The notes: generated by a model from the letters alone, not told the origin. 26,923 bases of DNA from JAJTCH01 sp040386195 (GCA_040386195.1 JAZKFV010000008.1:1-26923); one strand, 5' to 3'; counted from the first letter of the stretch, positions 7,993-14,956 are shown. Program-made: numbers and translations.

Positions 7993-8069
7993 GGGATTGT
8001 AGCTCAGTTGGTTAGAGCAGGATGCTCATAACGTCTTGGTCGTAGGTTCGAGTCCTACCGGTCCCACCA
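7993..8069 (+). tRNA. tRNA with CAU anticodon (tRNA-Ile2 or elongator tRNA-Met)
   Basis: A complete 77-base cloverleaf with encoded CCA. The acceptor stem is GGGATTG/CGGTCCC with two G-U pairs, the D stem GCTC/GAGC, the anticodon stem GGATG/CGTCT with loop CTCATAA (anticodon CAT at 8027-8029), and the T stem GTAGG/CCTAC. The paired G1-C72 excludes initiator tRNA. The CAT anticodon fits either elongator Met or the minor Ile2 tRNA whose wobble C is converted to lysidine by TilS. The 'GG..GCTCATAAC..CTTGGTCG' body resembles Ile2 tRNAs more, but this cannot be settled by eye. It lies 42 bases upstream of rpmI. Confidence 0.95.
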
Positions 8070-8111
8070 ACTTGAGGTAAGCACAATTAATAACTTAAAA
8101 CTAAACTACAA

Positions 8112-8315
8112 ATGCCTAAGTTAAAAACAAATAGCAGCGCCAAAAAACGTTTAAGAGTTACTGGAACTGGTAAAATCAAACATAAACAAGCTGGCAAAAG
8201 ACACGGCATGACCAAAAAAAGTGGCAGCCAAATTAGAAATTTAAGAAAGTCTGCAGTACTTAGCGAAGCAAACACCGCTGGCGCTCTTAAACACTTAATG
8301 CCATATAATCGCTAA
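8112..8315 (+). CDS. rpmI: 50S ribosomal protein bL35
   Basis: This 67-residue basic protein is bL35 of the large ribosomal subunit. It begins 'MPKLKTNSSAKKRLRVTGTGKIKHKQAGKRH' and ends 'LMPYNR', closely matching the family's MPKxKTxxxAKKRF and LPY motifs, at full length. It precedes rplT by 26 bases, the usual rpmI-rplT pair. The customary first gene, infC, is absent; a tRNA occupies that place, so transcription may run through from the tRNA promoter. No Shine-Dalgarno sequence precedes the ATG. Confidence 0.97.
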   Translation: MPKLKTNSSAKKRLRVTGTGKIKHKQAGKRHGMTKKSGSQIRNLRKSAVLSEANTAGALKHLMPYNR

Positions 8316-8341
8316 TAATAATTAATTAATTCTTCAAGAAA

Positions 8342-8701
8342 ATGAGTCACGTAAAAAGAGGCGTTACCAAAAGAGCACGTCATAAAAAAATTCTAAAATT
8401 AGCTAAAGGCTATCGCGGCAGAGCAAAAAACTGTTTCCGCGTTGCTATTGAAAAAGTTGAAAAAGCTTTACAATATGCTTACAGAGATAGAAAAGTTAGA
8501 AAAAGAGATTTTAGAGGATTGTGGATTCAAAGAATCAACGCCGCTGTTCGCGAACAAGGTTTGATCTATTCTCAATTCATCAACGGTTTAAAATTAGCTA
8601 ATATTGGTTTAGACAGAAAAGTTCTAGCCGATCTAGCCGTTAGAGAGCCAAATGCTTTCAATCAAGTAGTTGAAAAAGTTAAAACTGCTTTAAAGAAATA
8701 A
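8342..8701 (+). CDS. rplT: 50S ribosomal protein bL20
   Basis: bL20 binds 23S rRNA early in large-subunit assembly. The 119-residue protein has the expected sequence 'MSHVKRGVTKRARHKKILKLAKGYRGRAKNCFRVAIEKVEKALQYAYRDRKVRKRDFRGLWIQRINAAVR', with the conserved RDFRxLWIxRINAA segment at about residues 55-70, at the family's usual length. It is the second gene of the rpmI-rplT pair and is followed by a perfect 14-pair hairpin that probably forms the 3' end of the transcript. In some bacteria bL20 represses its own operon through an RNA structure, but no such structure was identified here. Confidence 0.97.
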   Translation: MSHVKRGVTKRARHKKILKLAKGYRGRAKNCFRVAIEKVEKALQYAYRDRKVRKRDFRGLWIQRINAAVREQGLIYSQFINGLKLANIGLDRKVLADLAVREPNAFNQVVEKVKTALKK

Positions 8702-8707
8702 CTTCTA

Positions 8708-8744
8708 TTCTACCATCCTTTCAATTTAGCAAAGGATGGTAGAA
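8708..8744 (+). terminator. Strong 14-bp hairpin after rplT, no U-tract
   Basis: TTCTACCATCCTTT (8708-8721) is perfectly complementary to AAAGGATGGTAGAA (8731-8744) across a 9-base loop. It begins 6 bases past the rplT stop. Neither strand has a run of T after the stem, so it is not a canonical intrinsic terminator; it may mark or protect the 3' end of the ribosomal mRNA. It ends 19 bases ahead of the next gene. Confidence 0.5.
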
Positions 8745-8763
8745 AATCACTCCCCATTCCCCG

Positions 8764-9210
8764 ATGAAACTATTCAACATCTACGTTAAAAAATCAGAAA
8801 CTGATACAATCGAAGATTTAGTTGTTGTCAAAAGTAATTTTTCTTATCTAGCTTTTTTATTCGGCATTCTTTGGTTTTTACAACATAAAATGTGGAAAGA
8901 AGCTGCCTGTCTCACCTTGATTGATATTCTTTTAATAATAATTGGTCAAAAAGGTTTATTTGGTTCATTTGATATTTTGGCAATTGAATTTGGCTTGCTG
9001 CTCATAGTTGGTTTGAACGCCGGATATTGGTATGAACAATATTTGCGCAAACATAATTACCAATTTGTTGGTAATGTTTTTGGCAAAAATAAAGACGAAG
9101 CCAAATTACATTTCATTTCCAACTGTTTCAAAAGCGAAGATCAAGATTTTTGCCCATCAATCATCAGCATCAAACAAAGAAAAAATCCTTCCCAATATTT
9201 CACAACATAA
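8764..9210 (+). CDS. DUF2628 membrane protein next to hisH
   Basis: This 148-residue protein resembles the DUF2628 family: an N-terminal 'MKLFNIYVKKSETDTIEDLVVVKSNFSYLAFLFGILWFLQHKMWKEA', where an Fxx(F/L)FxxxWxLxxxxW pattern is typical. Three hydrophobic stretches follow, at about residues 27-41, 46-62 and 68-88, and then a polar cytoplasmic tail with two cysteines. The function of the family is unknown. In many alphaproteobacteria such a gene lies between hisB and hisH; here it directly precedes hisH with one base between stop and start, so the two are surely co-transcribed, although the other his genes are missing from the neighbourhood. The family name rests on remembered motif and context rather than a search. 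Confidence 0.75.
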   Translation: MKLFNIYVKKSETDTIEDLVVVKSNFSYLAFLFGILWFLQHKMWKEAACLTLIDILLIIIGQKGLFGSFDILAIEFGLLLIVGLNAGYWYEQYLRKHNYQFVGNVFGKNKDEAKLHFISNCFKSEDQDFCPSIISIKQRKNPSQYFTT

Positions 9211-9211
9211 T

Positions 9212-9844
9212 ATGCGGCAATCAAAAGTTGTTATCATTGATTACGGTTCTGGCAATTTGCAATCAGTGTTTAACGCTTTACAGCTCGTCAAATCAGATTC
9301 TCAGCTCATCGAAATTTCCAACAATCCTCAAGATTTAAAATCCGCAACTCACATAATTTTACCCGGAGTTGGTGCTTTTGGCGATTGCATTTCTAGCTTA
9401 AAAGCCATTGATGGAATGGTGGAAGAATTACAAATTCAAGTTCTAAAAAACCAAAAACCATTTTTAGGAATTTGTGTTGGAATGCAACTTCTGGCGGATT
9501 TTGGTTTTGAATATGGCAAAAATGCTGGATTAGGATTTATCGCAGGTGATGTGATCGAAATTGATAATCAAAATAACTCCTTAAAAGTTCCCCATATTGG
9601 CTGGAACAACATCTCAATTAAAAAATCTCATCCAATTTTAGATGGCATAAAAGATGGCGAACATTTTTATTTTGTTCACAGCTTTCACTTTGACGCTAAA
9701 GATCAAAATGATGTTGTAGCAACCGTAGATTATGGCTCACCACTAAATGCAATTCTTACCAAAAACAATATAATCACTACTCAATTCCATCCTGAAAAAA
9801 GCTCTGATGTTGGACTAAAATTACTCAAAAACTTTATCTCATAA
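9212..9844 (+). CDS. hisH: Imidazole glycerol phosphate synthase glutaminase subunit
   Basis: HisH releases ammonia from glutamine for HisF in histidine biosynthesis. The 210-residue class I amidotransferase has the nucleophile Cys88 in 'FLGICVGMQLL' and the catalytic pair His193 and Glu195 in 'QFHPEKSS'. It starts 'MRQSKVVIIDYGSGNLQSV', the family N-terminus. A reading frame continues upstream to 9032, but that part overlaps the DUF2628 gene and lacks homology, so the ATG at 9212 is chosen. It is followed after one base by yjdM. HisF, HisA and HisB are not in this window and must be elsewhere if the pathway works. Confidence 0.95.
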   Translation: MRQSKVVIIDYGSGNLQSVFNALQLVKSDSQLIEISNNPQDLKSATHIILPGVGAFGDCISSLKAIDGMVEELQIQVLKNQKPFLGICVGMQLLADFGFEYGKNAGLGFIAGDVIEIDNQNNSLKVPHIGWNNISIKKSHPILDGIKDGEHFYFVHSFHFDAKDQNDVVATVDYGSPLNAILTKNNIITTQFHPEKSSDVGLKLLKNFIS

Positions 9845-9845
9845 A

Positions 9846-10193
9846 ATGACATCATCTCCAAAATGCAGCAAATGTGGCTGTGAATATACCTACGAAGATG
9901 GTGATATGTATGTTTGTCCAGAATGTTTTTGCGAATGGTCAAAACTCGCCGCGCCAATTGAAAAAGAAGATGAGCCAGAAGTTATCAAAGACGCTAATGG
10001 CGTGGTTTTGCATGATGGCGATGATGTGACGGTGATTAAAGATTTAAAAGTGAAAGGCTCGTCTTTAGTGGTAAAAGTTGGCACTAAAGTTAAAAATATT
10101 CGCCTTGTTGGCGGTGATCACGATATCGATTGCAAGATTGCTGGCATTGGCTCTATGAAACTCAAATCAGAATTTGTTAAAAAAGTTAGCTAA
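9846..10193 (+). CDS. yjdM: Zinc-ribbon protein YjdM (PhnA family)
   Basis: This 115-residue protein belongs to the YjdM/PhnA family, long annotated as 'alkylphosphonate utilization protein' although a role in phosphonate use is doubtful. The N-terminus holds a zinc ribbon with Cys7-X2-Cys10 and Cys24-X2-Cys27 (extra Cys12 and Cys29). The C-terminal part has the compact beta domain 'ANGVVLHDGDDVTVIKDLKVKGSSLVVKVGTKVKNIRLVGGDHDIDCKI', ending with 'GIGSMKLKSEFVKKV'; these are strong family signatures. The start lies one base after the hisH stop, so it is a third gene of that small operon. No metabolic link to histidine is known to me. Confidence 0.93.
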   Translation: MTSSPKCSKCGCEYTYEDGDMYVCPECFCEWSKLAAPIEKEDEPEVIKDANGVVLHDGDDVTVIKDLKVKGSSLVVKVGTKVKNIRLVGGDHDIDCKIAGIGSMKLKSEFVKKVS

Positions 10194-10201
10194 CTTTAAC
10201 A

Positions 10202-11242
10202 ATGAAATCTCATCTTCAAAATCTTATCCAAATTAACGGCGCAATTTCGATCAGCCAGTTTATGAACGAGGCTTTGTTTCGCCCGCAGCTTGGTTATTAT
10301 CAGCAGCAAAATCCGTTTGGCAAAGATGGGGATTTTATTACTGCGCCGGAAATTAGTCAGGTTTTTGGTGAATTGATTGGCGCTTATTTGATGGGAATTT
10401 GGCAAAATAATTATTCTGGTAAAAAAATTAATCTGGTGGAAATGGGCGCTGGTCGTGGCACTTTGATGAAAGATTTTCTGGCGGTGGCAAAAAAAATTCC
10501 TGAGTTTTTAGCCAATGTTAATATTTCCGTCATCGAAATTAGCCCAAGATTGCAAGAGGTTCAAAAGCAGAATTTGCAAGGCTTCAAGGTTGATTGGTAT
10601 AATAATTTTGCTGAATTTTATTGCCGAAATAATGATGCGCCGATTTTGTTTATAGCTAATGAATTGTTTGATTGTTTTGCCATTGATCAGTTTGTGAAGA
10701 CGCAAAATGGTTGGGCGCAGAAGATGGTTGGGATTGATGCGAATGGTGAATTGGAATTTGTTTTAGGAAATTTAATGAACATTAAGGTCGGGGTTACAAA
10801 CCCCGACCAGCAGAATTTAGGGAGTATTTTTGAACACAGCTCACAAGCAATGAGTTTTATGAATGAACTCTCCGAAGCTATTAAAAAAACTAATGGGCTG
10901 GGTTTAATAATTGATTATGGCTACATCAAAAACGAATTCAAAAACACTTTGCAAGCAATAAAAAATCATCAATTCTGCGATGTTTTAAAAGAAGCTGGAA
11001 ACTGCGATATTACTGCTTTGGTAGATTTTGCTAATCTCCAAAAAATCGCTCAGAAAAATAATTTACAAACTTCACTTATTACTCAAAAAGAATTTCTAAA
11101 TTCGCTTGGAATTGAATCAAGACGAGAAAAATTATTAGCCAAAAAAAATCCCGAAGAACAAAATCAAATCAACTCCAGCATCAATCGTCTTATCGATGAA
11201 AAGCAAATGGGTGAGCTATTTAAAGTTTTAATTATTTGGTAA
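10202..11242 (+). CDS. MidA/NDUFAF7-family protein arginine methyltransferase
   Basis: This 346-residue class I SAM-dependent methyltransferase is homologous to mitochondrial NDUFAF7 (MidA), which methylates an arginine of a complex I subunit during assembly. Family motifs are 'ISQFMNEALFRPQLGYYQQQNPFGKDGDFITAPEISQVFGELIGAYL' (about residues 17-63), the SAM-binding 'LVEMGAGRGTLMKDFL' (79-94), 'IANELFDCFAIDQFV' and 'GLIIDYGY'. The gene begins 8 bases after yjdM. Codons for residues 195-202 coincide with a GC-rich perfect palindrome that looks like an in-frame insertion. By eye, the coding strand is richer in G before that point and richer in A and C after about 10930. Whether the bacterial enzyme also acts on complex I is inference. 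Confidence 0.88.
   Translation: MKSHLQNLIQINGAISISQFMNEALFRPQLGYYQQQNPFGKDGDFITAPEISQVFGELIGAYLMGIWQNNYSGKKINLVEMGAGRGTLMKDFLAVAKKIPEFLANVNISVIEISPRLQEVQKQNLQGFKVDWYNNFAEFYCRNNDAPILFIANELFDCFAIDQFVKTQNGWAQKMVGIDANGELEFVLGNLMNIKVGVTNPDQQNLGSIFEHSSQAMSFMNELSEAIKKTNGLGLIIDYGYIKNEFKNTLQAIKNHQFCDVLKEAGNCDITALVDFANLQKIAQKNNLQTSLITQKEFLNSLGIESRREKLLAKKNPEEQNQINSSINRLIDEKQMGELFKVLIIW
10786..10808. repeat. GC-rich perfect palindrome inside midA
   Basis: GGTCGGGGTT (10786-10795) and AACCCCGACC (10799-10808) form a perfect 10-base inverted repeat around ACA. It is far richer in G+C than its surroundings and keeps the reading frame, coding 'KVGVTNPDQ'. It resembles a small mobile palindromic repeat more than normal coding sequence. 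Confidence 0.7.
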
Positions 11243-11306
11243 ATTTCTCTAGCAATTAGAAGTTGATTTTAAAAAGCCACTAATCTATCTTACCCGCTTC
11301 CTTTTT

Positions 11307-11382
11307 GCCGAATTAGCTCAGTTGGTAGAGCAACTGTCTTGTAAACAGTAGGTCGGGAGTTCGAATCTCTCATTCGGCACCA
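11307..11382 (+). tRNA. tRNA-Thr (UGU)
   Basis: A complete 76-base cloverleaf with encoded CCA: acceptor GCCGAAT/ATTCGGC, D stem GCTC/GAGC, anticodon stem ACTGT/ACAGT with loop CTTGTAA (anticodon TGT), and T stem GGGAG/CTCTC with one G-U pair. It ends only 22 bases before the plsC start, so the two may share a transcript that is processed at the tRNA. Confidence 0.97.
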
Positions 11383-11404
11383 TTTCAATCAAATCATTGT
11401 TGAA

Positions 11405-12163
11405 GTGCCTGATAAAAAACATCTCCAAAAATTCCGACAAATTCGCTCCGTTCTCTTCGATATTTTCATCTGCATTTGGGGAATGATTGTTCCCATCGCC
11501 TATGTCAAAGCCATTATTGATAACGATTCTAAGCTTGCTGATACTGGCGCCAAAGTTTGGGCGCAGTTTTCGCTTTTCATTTTAGAAAAGTTGTGCGGCG
11601 TTAAATATGAAATTCGTGGGCTAGAAAATTTGCCTAAAGAAAACGGTTTTGTGGTTGCCTGCAAGCATCAATCAATGTGGGAAACTATTGTCTTTCACTT
11701 AATTTTTAATCGTCCGGTTTATTCTTGGAAAAAAGAATTACTCAAAATTCCTTTCTACGGTTGGTTTTTAAAGGCAATGAGCGGAATCACCATTGATCGC
11801 AAAGGCGGTGCTAAAGCTTTAAAAAGTCTTTTGGCTGAAGCTAAAAAATATACCAATAACAAACAAAATATCATTCTCTTCCCGCAAGGCACCAGAACTC
11901 CAGCTGGCGCGAGTGTGGCAGATTATCCTTATCAAATTGGGATTGTGGCAATTTATCATCATTTACAAGTCGATGTAGTTCCCGCCGCGCTGAATTCAGG
12001 AATTTATTGGAATAAAAATGGCGCCAAAAAATCTGGCACTATAATTTTAGAATTTTTACCACCAATAAAACCAGGATTGGAGAAAAAAGAATTTTTACAA
12101 AAATTAGAAACTGCAATTGAAGTTAAAAGCGACGATCTAAACAAAATGACGAATGAAAAGTAG
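11405..12163 (+). CDS. plsC: 1-acyl-sn-glycerol-3-phosphate acyltransferase (PlsC/LPLAT family)
   Basis: PlsC acylates lysophosphatidic acid to phosphatidic acid at the inner membrane. The 252-residue protein has an N-terminal hydrophobic segment (about 16-36) and the acyltransferase blocks 'ACKHQSMWET' (residues 85-94), 'GITIDRKG' and 'LFPQGTR' (158-164). Block I reads HX4E (His88, Glu93) rather than the textbook HX4D; I recall similar 'KHQSxWET' forms in alphaproteobacterial homologs. The start is a GTG 22 bases after the tRNA-Thr gene; no upstream ATG, GTG or TTG keeps the frame, and the next Met (residue 27) would cut the hydrophobic segment. The last 11 bases overlap the next gene. Confidence 0.9.
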   Translation: MPDKKHLQKFRQIRSVLFDIFICIWGMIVPIAYVKAIIDNDSKLADTGAKVWAQFSLFILEKLCGVKYEIRGLENLPKENGFVVACKHQSMWETIVFHLIFNRPVYSWKKELLKIPFYGWFLKAMSGITIDRKGGAKALKSLLAEAKKYTNNKQNIILFPQGTRTPAGASVADYPYQIGIVAIYHHLQVDVVPAALNSGIYWNKNGAKKSGTIILEFLPPIKPGLEKKEFLQKLETAIEVKSDDLNKMTNEK

Positions 12164-13100
12164 AGACCAAATTATTTGTGGAATACTTGAATCTCAAGCT
12201 CAATTGATTATTGATGAAAAACTAAAAGTAGATCAAATCCAACCAAAAATTTTTGAATATAAAACTCAGTCTGGTGAAAAACTTTACAGTTTTTTAATTA
12301 GCGTTTTCAAAAAAATTCCCAACCCAACTGATCAGCAAAAACAATATTTTGTTGAACAATTTCTTAAAATTTATCCTCTTAATCAAAAAGACGGCTATCA
12401 AAATAAATTTGGCGATTTTTTATTCGCCAGCGAGCATTCACCTTATTTAACTCTGGCTGTCTCTTATTTAAATAGTCAATTTTTTCAATCAAAAATCTTT
12501 AATGTTTTAGCAATTGATGAAAAAGTTATTGATAATTTTTTGCTGGAAAATTTTCTTGCTTTAGATTTTAGCCAAGAAAAATTATTAGGTTTTATCGGCG
12601 CCGAATCTGAAGGAAAAATAACAGATAAATTTGCGATTGTGCTTCATCAAATCTTACTGCATTTGATTGCTTGTGATGCAGATAAAACTCTTAAAATAGA
12701 TCAACCATCTTTAGCAAAGCTCAAAACAGCTTGCCAAAATTTTGATGAGATAAATTTAGTTTTAAAAACAGCCGCTTCGTTAACAGAAAAATATCTAACT
12801 GACGATACTGGAAAAAAGATCAGCTATTTAGATGAGCTTGAGGCGCAAGAAAAAGATTTGGGAATAGAAAATGAACCGATTGATCACGCTATTTTTACTA
12901 AAAAAATAAATGGTCGAGAAGATTTAGATGCGTTAAAAAAAGCGACAGAATCAGTAAAACAAAGGGGAATTTTGGCTATGGAAAAATTAACAACAAAACT
13001 AGAATCTCAAAAACCCGCGAATCTTTTGCGAACATCATCTGCAAATAGCTTGTCAGATCAAAATCATGGTCAACAACCACCTTCTGAAAATCGCCATTAA
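12153..13100 (+). CDS. Uncharacterised 315-residue protein
   Basis: I do not recognise this protein. It has no signal peptide or membrane segment and looks like a soluble, mainly helical cytoplasmic protein. Residues 1-230 are rich in Leu, Ile, Phe and Lys; residues 230-290 are charged and likely helical ('LDELEAQEKDLGIENEP', 'GREDLDALKKATESVKQRG'); the last 25 are polar and disordered (Ser, Asn, Gln, Pro). Its ATG lies inside the end of plsC (11-base overlap), so translation is coupled and a link to phospholipid synthesis or membrane work is possible. Its long open frame with neighbour-like codon use shows it is a real gene. A fast-evolving lineage-specific protein is the safest description. 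Confidence 0.75.
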   Translation: MKSRDQIICGILESQAQLIIDEKLKVDQIQPKIFEYKTQSGEKLYSFLISVFKKIPNPTDQQKQYFVEQFLKIYPLNQKDGYQNKFGDFLFASEHSPYLTLAVSYLNSQFFQSKIFNVLAIDEKVIDNFLLENFLALDFSQEKLLGFIGAESEGKITDKFAIVLHQILLHLIACDADKTLKIDQPSLAKLKTACQNFDEINLVLKTAASLTEKYLTDDTGKKISYLDELEAQEKDLGIENEPIDHAIFTKKINGREDLDALKKATESVKQRGILAMEKLTTKLESQKPANLLRTSSANSLSDQNHGQQPPSENRH

Positions 13101-13113
13101 TCCAAGAATGATA

Positions 13114-13141
13114 TTGACAAATTAAGATCGATTTGTATATT
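13114..13141 (+). promoter_or_regulatory. Sigma70-type promoter of rpmJ
   Basis: A perfect TTGACA (13114-13119) and TATATT (13136-13141, five of six) are 16 bases apart in the intergenic region. Transcription would start near 13148, giving rpmJ a leader of about 50 bases. This is one of the best promoter matches in the window. Confidence 0.7.
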
Positions 13142-13196
13142 GCTGCCTTCCTTTATTCGCCTATCTCAAATCAGGCAATTTTTAACTTACAAAATT

Positions 13197-13322
13197 ATGA
13201 AAATTTACAACTCTTTGAAGTCAGCAAAAGCTCGTGATAAAAACTGCAAAGTAGTGCGCAGAAAAGGTCGCCTATATGTTATCAACAAAGTGAACCCTAG
13301 ATTCAAAGCTAGACAAGGTTAG
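13197..13322 (+). CDS. rpmJ: 50S ribosomal protein bL36 (zinc-less long form)
   Basis: This 41-residue protein reads 'MKIYNSLKSAKARDKNCKVVRRKGRLYVINKVNPRFKARQG', matching the longer alphaproteobacterial bL36 (MKVRNSLKxxKxRxxxxxVVRRxGRxYVINKxxxRFKARQG). It has a single cysteine and so lacks the four-ligand zinc ribbon of the C+ form. An in-frame ATG at 13140 adds 19 unrelated residues and would lie inside or at the predicted transcription start, so the ATG at 13197 is preferred. It has its own promoter at 13114-13141. hemC follows 27 bases later and may be read from the same promoter. Confidence 0.95.
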   Translation: MKIYNSLKSAKARDKNCKVVRRKGRLYVINKVNPRFKARQG

Positions 13323-13349
13323 TTTTTAACTTAAATTGTAGAGCCTAAA

Positions 13350-14291
13350 ATGCTTGCTACTCGAAAGATCTCAATTGGTACCAGAGGCAGCAAGCTCGCA
13401 TTAACTCAGGCTGAAGAAGTCAAAAAACTCATCACCTCTTTTTATCCAGAATACCAAAATTCTCCTCAATTAATTTCAATTATTCCCTTCAAAACCACCG
13501 GCGATAAAATTATCGATAAAAGCCTTGTGGATATTGGTGGAAAAGGTTTATTTATCAAAGAAATTGAAGAAGCTTTATTAGATCAGCGCATTGATATTGC
13601 CGTGCATTCGATGAAAGATATGCCCGGATTTTTTAGTTCCGGCTTAGATATTTTTGCAGTCCCCGAGCGTAAAGATCCGCACGATGGTTTTATTTCCAAT
13701 CAATATTCTTCAATCAAAAACCTACCTTTTGGCGCCACAATTGGCACTTCTTCACCACGGCGCGCAGCTTTAATTTTGAATCAACGCTCCGATTTAAAAA
13801 TTGTTAATTTTCGCGGTAATATCGACACTAGATTGAGCAAATTGCAAGATCAACAAGTTGATGCCACAATTCTGGCAGTTGCTGGTTTAACCAGAATTGA
13901 TCTACAAAATCGTATCACCGCCATTATTGACACTCAAGAAATGTTGCCGGCAGTTGGTCAAGGCGCTTTGGCTTTGCAAGCTAGAAGTGATGACGAATTT
14001 ATGATCAAATTTTTAGAACCGCTAAATCATTCAATCAGCACAATTTGCGTTGCTGCCGAAAGAGCATTTTTAAAAACCATCAACGGCTCTTGCAAAACGC
14101 CACTCGCCGCTTATTGCCAAGTGCAAAATAATCAATTATTTTTACAGGTTTTACTGGCTAGTTTAGATGGTAGGGAAATTTATAAAACCTCACGAACCTC
14201 AGATTTAAAGGACTCGATCAGAATTGGCAATGATGCCGGCGAGGAAATTAAAAAGATTGGCAAACATATTCTTGATAATTTGAATGGCTAA
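13350..14291 (+). CDS. hemC: Porphobilinogen deaminase (hydroxymethylbilane synthase)
   Basis: HemC joins four porphobilinogen units into hydroxymethylbilane. The 313-residue protein starts 'ISIGTRGSKLALTQAEEV', the family N-terminus. It has the catalytic aspartate Asp90 in 'IAVHSMKDMP', the 'IGTSSPRR' substrate-binding loop (131-138), 'NFRGNIDTRL' (153-162) and Cys248 in 'NGSCKTPLAAYC', which carries the dipyrromethane cofactor. Length is standard. It overlaps hemD by 8 bases. With hemB at 18062-19063 and hemD next door, the window covers the three steps from 5-aminolevulinate to uroporphyrinogen III. Confidence 0.97.
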   Translation: MLATRKISIGTRGSKLALTQAEEVKKLITSFYPEYQNSPQLISIIPFKTTGDKIIDKSLVDIGGKGLFIKEIEEALLDQRIDIAVHSMKDMPGFFSSGLDIFAVPERKDPHDGFISNQYSSIKNLPFGATIGTSSPRRAALILNQRSDLKIVNFRGNIDTRLSKLQDQQVDATILAVAGLTRIDLQNRITAIIDTQEMLPAVGQGALALQARSDDEFMIKFLEPLNHSISTICVAAERAFLKTINGSCKTPLAAYCQVQNNQLFLQVLLASLDGREIYKTSRTSDLKDSIRIGNDAGEEIKKIGKHILDNLNG

Positions 14292-14955
14292 AATTCTTTT
14301 AACCAGACCTCAAAAACTCTCCGAAAACATCGCTAAAAACTTAAGCAAAAAAAATCTTTCTTCTTTAATTGAGCCTTTATTTTCGATCGCTCCAATTGAT
14401 AATCTTCAACCAATCACAGAAAAGCTTCAGGCAATTTTGATTACCAGCTCTGCTGCAGTTTTTGCTTTAGAAAAATTGGCACTAGAAAAAGATTTATTGA
14501 TTTTGGCAATTGGAGAAAAAACTGCCGATAAAATTAAGAAATTAGGTTATCAGAATATTCTCATCGCCAACAATTCTGCTGCTTCACTACTAAATTTAGC
14601 ATTAGAAAAATTATCTAAATCTAACGGTTTAATTCTTTATTTATCAGGAGAAATTATCACTTTAGATTTGGCTGAAAAATTGCAGGAACAAAATTTTTCC
14701 GCTCAGAAAATTGTGGTTTACAAAACTACGCCGAGCCAAAAATTTTCGACCCCAACTATCGATAAAATCAAGAATGGCGAGGTTGGCGAGGTTTGGATTT
14801 ATTCTAAAAATAGCCTCAAAATTTTTCATCAACTCGCAGCGCAAGATAATTTGCTTGAATATTTGCGTGAAATAAAAATATTATGCTTAACTAAAGAAAT
14901 CGCTGATTTAGCCGATAAAATGAACTTTTTAAAAACCGGAATTATTCAAAAATAA
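14284..14955 (+). CDS. hemD: Uroporphyrinogen-III synthase
   Basis: HemD closes hydroxymethylbilane with inversion of ring D to give uroporphyrinogen III. The family is poorly conserved; the 223-residue length, the two-lobe pattern and position directly after hemC identify it. Visible pieces are 'ILLTRPQKLSENIAKNLSKKN' at the N-terminus, 'ILITSSAAVFALEKLA' (about 50-65), 'LAIGEKTADKIKKLGY' and 'ILYLSGEIITLDLAEKLQEQNFSAQKIVVYKT' and then 'EVWIYSKNSLKIF'. Its ATG lies inside the end of hemC (8-base overlap), so translation is probably coupled. It is followed after one base by the Mic60-like gene. Confidence 0.9.
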   Translation: MAKILLTRPQKLSENIAKNLSKKNLSSLIEPLFSIAPIDNLQPITEKLQAILITSSAAVFALEKLALEKDLLILAIGEKTADKIKKLGYQNILIANNSAASLLNLALEKLSKSNGLILYLSGEIITLDLAEKLQEQNFSAQKIVVYKTTPSQKFSTPTIDKIKNGEVGEVWIYSKNSLKIFHQLAAQDNLLEYLREIKILCLTKEIADLADKMNFLKTGIIQK

Positions 14956-14956
14956 T

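Noticed and set aside
9032..9211. Long upstream extension of the hisH frame
   Set aside because: It lies inside the DUF2628 gene in another frame and has no HisH similarity; the ATG at 9212 begins the known domain.
13140..13196. Longer rpmJ starting at 13140
   Set aside because: bL36 begins MKxxNSLKS; the extra 19 residues are unrelated and the ATG would fall within the predicted promoter.
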